Positions 32,484-38,190 of a DNA stretch of 38,190 bases are shown here, piece by piece. Under the pieces are notes generated by a model. It saw only the letters and a program-made list of their open reading frames with translations, had not been told where the DNA came from and made no database searches. This stretch comes from Desulfobacterales bacterium (GTDB lineage Bacteria > Desulfobacterota > Desulfobacteria > Desulfobacterales > JAFDCJ01): positions 1 to 38,190 of the forward strand of contig JASJCE010000007.1 of assembly GCA_030066155.1 (NCBI GenBank), read 5' to 3'. The position numbers and the translations under genes are program-made. How positions within the stretch are numbered: position 1 is the stretch's first letter; every line of letters begins with the position of its first letter.

Positions 32484-33215
32484 ATGGTGGGATCACATTC
32501 CAGACTCATCCTCTATCTATGCGCTATCGCTATCCTCTTCAGCAACCCGAATGCCGATGCGATTGACGAGAGTCGGAAATTCAAAACTGCCAGAGACAAC
32601 CTGGTAAAATACCATATAGAGCGCAAGGGTATCTCCGATCCCAACGTCCTGGCGGCGATGCGTTCCGTGCCGCGCCATCGATTCGTGCCGAAACGAATTA
32701 AATCATCGGCCTATGCCGACACGGCGCTTCCCATCGGAGAAGGCCAGACCATATCCCAACCTTACGTGGTTGCTCTGATGACCGCCAGCCTGAAGCTGGA
32801 GCCTGCACACCGCGTTCTGGAGATCGGCACCGGTTCAGGTTACCAGGCGGCTGTCCTGGCAGAGATTGTCAAAGAGGTTTATTCAATCGAAATCAAGGAA
32901 AAATTGCACAACCGCTCACGGCAGCTCATCGACGTCCTTGGATATCACAATATTGTTTCCCGTCATGGCGATGGGTACTATGGCTGGGAGGAAGCCGCAC
33001 CCTTTGATGCAATCATGATTACCGCCGCCGTCAACCACATTCCACCGCCCCTGCTGAAGCAACTCAAACTCGGGGGTCGGCTCATCCTGCCACTTGGGAA
33101 TCCATTCTCTTATCAGAATCTAACTCTGGTCACCAAGACTGGGGAAAGCTATAAAACCCGCCAGATAACCGGTGTGCTGTTCGTTCCGATGACCGGGCAT
33201 GCTTTAGAAAAGTAG
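32484..33215 (+). CDS. pcm: Secreted protein-L-isoaspartate O-methyltransferase
   Basis: Methylates isoaspartyl residues in aged proteins using S-adenosylmethionine, starting their repair. 243 residues from the ATG at 32484, chosen because GGGAG precedes it and because it begins a signal-peptide-like stretch (SRLILYLCAIAILFSNPNADA, residues about 6-26). An ATG 27 codons upstream (32403) has no site. Conserved: SVPRHRFVP at 61-69, ALPIGEGQTISQPYVVALM at 81-99 and the SAM-binding VLEIGTGSGYQAAVLAEI at 111-128. Family members with such leaders are known in proteobacteria and probably act in the periplasm, where the source of SAM is unclear. A membrane protein gene follows 333 bases downstream. 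Confidence 0.9.
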   Translation: MVGSHSRLILYLCAIAILFSNPNADAIDESRKFKTARDNLVKYHIERKGISDPNVLAAMRSVPRHRFVPKRIKSSAYADTALPIGEGQTISQPYVVALMTASLKLEPAHRVLEIGTGSGYQAAVLAEIVKEVYSIEIKEKLHNRSRQLIDVLGYHNIVSRHGDGYYGWEEAAPFDAIMITAAVNHIPPPLLKQLKLGGRLILPLGNPFSYQNLTLVTKTGESYKTRQITGVLFVPMTGHALEK

Positions 33216-33548
33216 GCAGTAGATTTTTGATGATGCTGTGCAAACAGGTATATTTAGTTCTAATGATACGCGTGTAAAATCTCAAATCACAAATATCAAA
33301 TATCAAACAAATTCCAATAACCAAAATCCAAAATTCGAAACAACATGATACAGCAAAAAATTAATTTCGGAAAAAGTATTAATCCACATAGCCGAAGCTG
33401 ATTTTCTTATGACCATCAGTGAGGTTTGGGTCATTTAAAAATTGGAACTTGAGATTTATTTGGGATTTGGTGCTTGTGATTTGAGATTTATCTGTATGCT
33501 GATATTTCACAAACAACAGGCAAAACTCGCCGGACAACAATCAAATTA
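33216..33548. repeat. Intergenic opposed-arm repeat (CAAATCACAAAT word)
   Basis: Left arm about 33278-33330 begins AAATCTCAAATCACAAATATC; right arm about 33438-33492 is its inverse, ending GTGATTTGAGATTT. The outer 15 bases, AAATCTCAAATCACA, match perfectly in inverse. No gene and no clear ribosome-binding site before 33549. Confidence 0.75.
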
Positions 33549-35969
33549 ATGCTTCTAATATCGGTCTTCTTCGCATCCTGTTCAACCCTCGCCTTCGAGG
33601 TGCTCTTAACCCGGGTTTTCTCCATTAGCCAATGGAACCATCTTTCCTTTATGGTGATCAGCATCGCACTGTTCGGATTTGGCGCCAGCGGAACCTTTCT
33701 CTCTTTTGCTGAAATCCGCAAAAAAGACTGGAGCCAAAAATTGCGATCCGAAAACGGGCAACATGCGATTGTCGTTCTGCTCTCACTGACAATGATATTG
33801 TCGTTTCTGACCGTTAACCGCCTGCCATTGGATTATTTCAGACTGCCCGTCGATCCGTTTCAGGCAGTTTTGCTGGTCGCCGCCTATCTGCTTCTGGCCC
33901 TGCCCTTCTTCTTCTCCGGCTTGATTATTTCTATCGCGTATGTTTCTTCTCCTGAAAAAACCGGATTGATCTACTTTGCCGCCATGTTCGGCTCGGCAGT
34001 GGGGGCGGCCATGCCGTTCCCGCTGCTTCTATTGCTGGATGAGGGCCGACTGATCATCATATCCGCCCTGGTTGCTTTAATTCCGGCTTTAAGGCCGATT
34101 ATGAAAGGCCAGTCGCCACAACATGCCGGATCGGCGAAAAAGAAGCGCTATCCGGCATTGGCAACGGTCCCGGCTCCGGCTCTGGCGGCATTGGCAATTT
34201 ATTTGCTGACACCGGCGGGTGAAACGATAACCGACGTTGTGCCGTCCCCCTACAAGGGGCTGCCTCAAGTTTTAAAATTTCCCTCGACTCAAATCACAGC
34301 CCGGCATAGCAGTATCAGGGGGCGTATTGACCGCATTACGACCCCTTACATTCGTTTTGCTCCGGGTTTGAGCCTCCGGCACACCGACCGTCTGCCCGCT
34401 CAGGATGCAGTTTATACGGACGGAGACAATCAACTGGTATTGTATGATCTGGTCGGCGGCCCGCGGAACACTCGATTTGCGAAACGTCTGCTGTCATACG
34501 TCGGGTATTTTCTGCAGGGCAATCCCGAACGGGTGCTGCTCGTTCTTGCCGGCGGCGGTTCGTCCGTTGCCTGTGCCGCAGCTTCCGGTGCCAGGAGCGT
34601 CACCATTCTGGAGGACTCGGCCCACATCGCCGATATGTTGCGGCGACATTACCCCTATCACGTTGTCAACCGGCATCAGCGCCCATTTCTGGCACGTGAC
34701 GACCAGCTCTACGACGTTGTCCATATTGAAAATTGGGGGGCATCCATCCCCGGCGTTGCGGTACTCAACCAGGAGCATATGCTTACCATCGAAGCATTGA
34801 CCGAATACTGGAACCACCTGACGTCATCCGGTGTGGTGGTCATTTCACGCAAACTGCTGCTGCCCCCTTCGGATACGGTGCGTCTGTGGAGCGCGGCTCA
34901 CGAGGCCCTGATGGCGACCGGAATCGCGCAACCTGCAAGACATCTGGCAATGCTCCGCAATTTCGACACCTTTACGTTGATCATGTCCAAGAAACAATTC
35001 CATGATCAACGCGTCAGAGATTTCGCCGAATCGTTGAATTTCGATCTGGTCTTCCTGCAGGGTATGGATCCGCAGGAGGCCAATCGATTTCATGTTTTTG
35101 ATGAGCCCTATCACCACGGCACAATCGATCGGTTGACAAAGATGTACCAAAGCCAACGGCAGTCGGATTTTTTCCGGCAGTATGTCCTGGATGTGGCTCC
35201 CCAATCCGATTTGCGACCCTTTCCGGCCAGATTTTTGAAATGGTCACAGGTTGTAAAGCTATATCACAGTACGGGCAATCGCTTCTATAACCTACTCATG
35301 TCCGGTGAAATCGTCGTTGTCATAGTCTTCCTCGAAGCGCTCCTGGTGGCGACTATCCTGCTTGTCTTCCCGTTATTAGTGGGGACGCGGAGCGCACCAA
35401 AACCGCATATGTCAGCTCTTGTCTATTTTTTTGCCGTGGGTGCCGGCTTTATGTTTGTCGAAATTTACTTTATCAAGCGTTTCATTATTCTGATCGGTGA
35501 CCCGGTCATCAGTTTTACACTGGTTATAGCCGGATTGTTGTTCTTCTCCAGTCTCGGCGGAATATGGCTTCACGGCAAATCGCGTCCCGGGACCCAACGG
35601 GTCATCATGATCCTGATCGCCGTATTGATATTGGAGGCCGTAATTTTCGAGCTGGTTTTACCCGGTCTTCTTAAAACACCGGCTGTGGTCAGATATACAA
35701 CGATCCTGTTGCTTTTACTTCCGAGCGGCTTTCTGATGGGAATTCCATTTCCACTCGCCATGCGCGATCTGGTCAACCTGCCGGTTCAACGCGCCTACGC
35801 CTGGTCGGTCAACGGATGTGCCTCGGTGCTAACCGCCATTGCCGCCGCCCAGGTAGCGATCAGCTGGGGTATCGCCCACGTCGCTGCTGCGGGGATCATT
35901 GCATACGGAATTGCGGCGCTTGCGGTGCGGGGAAACGGCATTCGGTTTTCGGCTTTCGGCATTAGATGA
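33549..35969 (+). CDS. Polytopic membrane protein with a spermidine-synthase-like core
   Basis: 806 residues. The first about 200 residues contain six or so membrane segments (opening with LISVFFASCSTLAFEVLLTR, the usual start of the 'fused MFS/spermidine synthase' type). A soluble middle (about 230-580) has a Rossmann-like SAM-site relic, RVLLVLAGGGSSVACAAAS at about 330-348. A second membrane block lies at about 590-795. The strict spermidine-synthase GGGDG motif and following catalytic Asp are not kept, so polyamine synthesis is unlikely; the function is unknown. The final residues (from about GNGIRFSAFGIR) translate the first 62-bp repeat unit, so the C terminus has been remodelled by the repeat. 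The start has no strong ribosome-binding site and is less certain. Confidence 0.75.
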   Translation: MLLISVFFASCSTLAFEVLLTRVFSISQWNHLSFMVISIALFGFGASGTFLSFAEIRKKDWSQKLRSENGQHAIVVLLSLTMILSFLTVNRLPLDYFRLPVDPFQAVLLVAAYLLLALPFFFSGLIISIAYVSSPEKTGLIYFAAMFGSAVGAAMPFPLLLLLDEGRLIIISALVALIPALRPIMKGQSPQHAGSAKKKRYPALATVPAPALAALAIYLLTPAGETITDVVPSPYKGLPQVLKFPSTQITARHSSIRGRIDRITTPYIRFAPGLSLRHTDRLPAQDAVYTDGDNQLVLYDLVGGPRNTRFAKRLLSYVGYFLQGNPERVLLVLAGGGSSVACAAASGARSVTILEDSAHIADMLRRHYPYHVVNRHQRPFLARDDQLYDVVHIENWGASIPGVAVLNQEHMLTIEALTEYWNHLTSSGVVVISRKLLLPPSDTVRLWSAAHEALMATGIAQPARHLAMLRNFDTFTLIMSKKQFHDQRVRDFAESLNFDLVFLQGMDPQEANRFHVFDEPYHHGTIDRLTKMYQSQRQSDFFRQYVLDVAPQSDLRPFPARFLKWSQVVKLYHSTGNRFYNLLMSGEIVVVIVFLEALLVATILLVFPLLVGTRSAPKPHMSALVYFFAVGAGFMFVEIYFIKRFIILIGDPVISFTLVIAGLLFFSSLGGIWLHGKSRPGTQRVIMILIAVLILEAVIFELVLPGLLKTPAVVRYTTILLLLLPSGFLMGIPFPLAMRDLVNLPVQRAYAWSVNGCASVLTAIAAAQVAISWGIAHVAAAGIIAYGIAALAVRGNGIRFSAFGIR

Positions 35970-36085
35970 TGGATGAGGCATGTACGGAATAAAGAAACGG
36001 CATTCGGTTTTCGGCTTTCGGCATTAGATGATGGATGGGGCGTGTACGGAATAAAGAAAAGGCATTCGGTTTTCGGCATTTTTTG
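35933..36085. repeat. 62-bp direct tandem repeat, 2.5 copies
   Basis: Unit starts at GGCATTCGGTTTTCGGC occur at 35937, 35999 and 36061, exactly 62 bases apart; the third is partial. The first copy encodes the end of the membrane protein at 33549-35969. The TTCGGCTTTCGGCATT word is the inverse of the CCGAAAGCCGAA word in the array at 36537-36800 on the other side of the four-helix-bundle gene. Confidence 0.85.
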
Positions 36086-36109
36086 ATGAATGAAGCGCGT
36101 TATGACAAT

Positions 36110-36466
36110 TTATTTGTTGGTGCGGACGTTGATTAAGCGCGTCAGCATTGATGATATGGCTCTGCATTCATTTTCAATGTGTTTGAATTTTACTTCGTCG
36201 ATGTAATTGATTTCAAACGATATAATTGCCTGAGTCAGAACTTCGGCCGACGACCCGCGAGCAATATAAAAGTAATTTACAGACTGCTTATCGGTTCTCA
36301 GATCATTGCCTTCTGCGATATTGCTGGGTATAGAGACAGAGGCTCTTCGAATTTGATCTTTTAAAGAAAAATCTTTATTGAACTCCCCCTTACCAGTAAT
36401 ACGATAGATATGAACAGCCAAATCTTTTGCCCTTTGCCAAACCTTCAAATCCTGAAAATTACCCAT
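36110..36466 (-). CDS. Four-helix-bundle protein (23S rRNA intervening-sequence protein family, S23 type)
   Basis: 118 residues with the family opening FQDLKVWQRAKDLAVHIYRI, then LKDQIRRASVSIPSNIAEGN and a third helix ARGSSAEVLTQAII. A different subtype from the one at 8776-9147 (low identity by eye, same fold class). GGGGG lies about 8 bases before the ATG on the minus strand. Enclosed by opposed repeats of one word: 62-bp units on the left, a 67-bp array on the right. Function unknown; the family is linked to rRNA intervening sequences and nucleic-acid-binding accessory proteins. AT-richer than its neighbours. Confidence 0.88.
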   Translation of the reverse strand: MGNFQDLKVWQRAKDLAVHIYRITGKGEFNKDFSLKDQIRRASVSIPSNIAEGNDLRTDKQSVNYFYIARGSSAEVLTQAIISFEINYIDEVKFKHIENECRAISSMLTRLINVRTNK

Positions 36467-36536
36467 GTCTCGATTCCCCCTTTATGGAATTAAATCCTGC
36501 TCTGATTGTCAGTTAGTCCTATATCCTAATTCCCTC

Positions 36537-36865
36537 CGTCCGAATGCCGAAAACCGAACACCGAAAGCCGAATACCGAACGCCCATCCCCTATACCCTAA
36601 ACCCCCTACCCCTGTCATTTGCCGAACGCCGAAAGCCGAACACCGAAGGCCCATCCCCTATACCCTAAACCCCTACCCCTGTCATTTGCCGAATGCCGAA
36701 AGCCGAACACCGAACGCCCATCCCCTATACCCTAAACCCCTACCCCTATCATTTGCCGAACGCCGAAAGCCGAACACCGAAAGCCCATACTGTATACCTT
36801 CTACCCTATACCCTAAACCTTACACCGTATACCTTACCCCCTGCACCTTACACCCGACATTCAAT
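36537..36865. repeat. 67-bp tandem array, about four copies, with telomere-like CCCTAAACCCC words
   Basis: Units starting GCCGAACGCCGAAAGCCG occur at 36621, 36688 and 36755 (period 67), with an earlier slightly irregular unit from about 36540. Each unit is CCGAA-words, then CCCATCCCCTATACCCTAAA, then CCCCTACCCCTGTCATTT. From about 36790 it decays into CTATACC/CTTACACC words up to the peptidase gene. There are no unique spacers, so it is not a CRISPR. Confidence 0.88.
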
Positions 36866-36875
36866 ATTCGCCTTT

Positions 36876-37778
36876 TTAGTCGTCCTCTTCCTCCCATTCC
36901 CGGTAAATTCTTCGACGTTTTATCAGGAGGCGGATAAATCCGAACATGGTCATGATGGCGGCCAGAAAAAAGAGAATGGCGTAGATGTGACTGGCCAGAA
37001 AAATCAGCCAGCGGGGGGTCGTATCGAGTTGCGCCAGCCACTCTTTTTCCAGCTGTTCGAGGGAAACGTCGAGACTCCCCATAACGGCATAGTCAATCGA
37101 TTCACCATTTTTCAAAAATGCCAATATTTCCAGAAGCGCGCCGTATCCATATTGTCGGTCGATGTAATTGATGAAACTTTTGCTCTGTTCATATGCCAGG
37201 GTCAAAGATGCCCGGTCCCGGGGAAAATAGTCGCCCAACCGCCTGAAAGGAATGACACGACCGGCCATGACGGCGGCATCTAAACCGGACCAGTTTTTGT
37301 CAACGTAGAGTTCGCCAATGCCGTCACTGACCCACTGACAGACACCCTCATCCAGCCATTTGGGCAGATTACGGTTGTTGACGTATCGGTGCAGAAACAG
37401 ATGGCAAAGCTCATGCTTCAGCGTTATTTCAAGGGTAAATGGACGCATGTTCATCCGGGTATGATCAATCACGACCAGGTTTTTTTGAGGGATCGCATAG
37501 GCAACAAAATTTTTATGGCCGGACAGTTCCTGAAATCTCCGATGTTGAGAAATCAATACCACCCGGGGATTGATGTCAAAGTTCCATCCGAGGAATCCCT
37601 CCAGCTCACGACGTAGTTTCGGATACAAACGGACGACGTCATCTGCCACCGTCTGCAGGGACGGTTCGAAAACAATCGTGACATTTTCCGTTTGCAGCAC
37701 TGCCGGCTGCACGGCATGAACTGCTCCGCTTATCGCCACGAGGACTCCGAAAAGCATCAGTTGCAGATATCGAATCAT
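36876..37778 (-). CDS. Membrane-anchored MA-type (gluzincin) metallopeptidase
   Basis: 300 residues. An N-terminal signal sequence (LQLMLFGVLVAISGAVHA, residues 5-22) directs export. The zinc motif HELCH (HExxH) lies at 122-126 in TLKHELCHLFLH, with the downstream LPKWLDEGVCQWV supplying E144 as the probable third ligand. A C-terminal membrane helix (about 257-283; IYAILFFLAAIMTMFGFIRLL) and a basic/acidic cytoplasmic tail complete it. It should be a periplasmic, membrane-tethered protease; the substrate is unknown. The gene ends beside the 67-bp array. A divergent small gene begins 184 bases upstream. Confidence 0.87.
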   Translation of the reverse strand: MIRYLQLMLFGVLVAISGAVHAVQPAVLQTENVTIVFEPSLQTVADDVVRLYPKLRRELEGFLGWNFDINPRVVLISQHRRFQELSGHKNFVAYAIPQKNLVVIDHTRMNMRPFTLEITLKHELCHLFLHRYVNNRNLPKWLDEGVCQWVSDGIGELYVDKNWSGLDAAVMAGRVIPFRRLGDYFPRDRASLTLAYEQSKSFINYIDRQYGYGALLEILAFLKNGESIDYAVMGSLDVSLEQLEKEWLAQLDTTPRWLIFLASHIYAILFFLAAIMTMFGFIRLLIKRRRIYREWEEEDD

Positions 37779-37961
37779 CGTAATTACCCGGCTATTGGTG
37801 CTTGATAATTTTGTATTGGTTATTATTAGTTACTTGATATTCGCGGCTCGTTGATTTAGGTTGCCTGTCATCCCTCAATTTTTGATGGTCGCGGGAGACG
37901 AAATATCAGCCTATTACGATATACACTCTAATTCAATCGGTAATTTTGCGGGAGATTTTTT

Positions 37962-38190
37962 GTGCAGATCGAAGTTGAATGCTATGCCGGGTACCGGGGC
38001 GAGGAAACGCCCCGAAAAATTCGAATGGCCACATATGAAATAGAAATAAAAGACATTGTGGATCGGTGGCTGGCGCCTGATCATCGCTATTTCAAAATCA
38101 TCGGCAACGATGATGCAACCTATATTATTCGGCATAAAACGGCAACGTGGCAGTGGGATCTGGTTTTCTATCAGTCGGCGGAGGGTATCA
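37962..38190 (+). CDS. Small conserved protein, 3' end cut by the window
   Basis: Starts with GTG at 37962, with GGGAG 7 bases upstream. The 76 visible residues (MQIEVECYAGYRGEETPRKI at the start, then VDRWLAPDHRYFKIIGNDD and WQWDLVFY) run to the window edge without a stop. The pattern resembles short uncharacterised deltaproteobacterial proteins of about this size; no function is claimed. It is divergent from the metallopeptidase gene. An in-frame ATG is found only at codon 22, well inside the conserved part, so GTG is preferred. Confidence 0.7.
   Translation, partial: MQIEVECYAGYRGEETPRKIRMATYEIEIKDIVDRWLAPDHRYFKIIGNDDATYIIRHKTATWQWDLVFYQSAEGI

Noticed and set aside
36537-36865. Possible CRISPR array
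   Set aside because: Regular 67-base period, but whole units are alike with no unique spacers, and no cas genes are present.
36537-36865. Telomere-like CCCTAAACCCC words as a sign of eukaryotic DNA
   Set aside because: Embedded in a 67-bp bacterial tandem unit, flanked by bacterial genes; not a simple telomeric repeat.
36465-37283. Plus-strand open frames through the 67-bp array and into the peptidase gene (67, 83 and 196 codons)
   Set aside because: Products are repeat-derived (PNAESRTP-like) and then antisense to a conserved metallopeptidase.

Overview
The window looks like chromosomal DNA of an anaerobic deltaproteobacterium, most likely of the sulfate-reducing Desulfobacterales type. 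This rests on gene content (single-anchor type-B succinate/fumarate oxidoreductase, Pta-AckA, DASS carriers, bactofilin, multidomain hybrid kinase) and on the style of the intergenic repeats. It is an inference, because no rRNA or other marker gene is present. I see no tRNA, rRNA, CRISPR array, phage or transposase gene.

Layout. 1-10.4 kb (+): a carbon and energy block. It holds an aspartase with an N-terminal cyclic-nucleotide-binding domain, then sdhC, sdhA and sdhB, then pta and ackA with a small four-helix-bundle gene wedged between them. 11.1-18.7 kb (+): transport and accessory metabolism. It holds a DASS carboxylate symporter, an orphan LivK-type binding protein, an AspT/YidE-type exchanger, a remnant of a second binding-protein gene, an FAD oxidoreductase and a GT4 glycosyltransferase. 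18.8-24 kb: accessory material. It holds a vapBC-like toxin-antitoxin pair bracketed by 37-bp inverted repeats, a periplasmic alpha-carbonic anhydrase, a NadD-like/NAD kinase fusion and a DUF4160/DUF2442 pair. 24.2-32.1 kb (-): a YbjT-like NAD(P)-binding protein, a response regulator-PP2C phosphatase, a 1281-residue hybrid histidine kinase and a bactofilin. 32.4-38.2 kb: a secreted protein-L-isoaspartate methyltransferase, a membrane protein with a spermidine-synthase-like core, a second four-helix-bundle gene, a membrane-anchored MA-type metallopeptidase and the start of a small conserved gene cut by the window edge.

How the genes fit together: aspartase yields fumarate and ammonia, the Sdh/Frd complex links fumarate to succinate and the quinone pool, and Pta-AckA links acetyl-CoA to acetate and ATP. 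The DASS and AspT-type carriers could move the dicarboxylates and amino acids. The cyclic-nucleotide domain on the aspartase suggests ligand control of entry into this route.

The most unusual signal is not a gene. Nearly every gap holds degenerate low-complexity repeats, each gap with its own 'word'. In many gaps the word occurs as two opposed (inverted) arms. Some arms enclose nothing, one pair encloses a REPIN-like pair, and others enclose genes: two pairs enclose four-helix-bundle genes, and a separate, better-defined inverted repeat encloses vapBC. One such repeat sits in frame inside a receiver domain of the hybrid kinase. Three longer fold-back elements (two of them present twice) are also seen.
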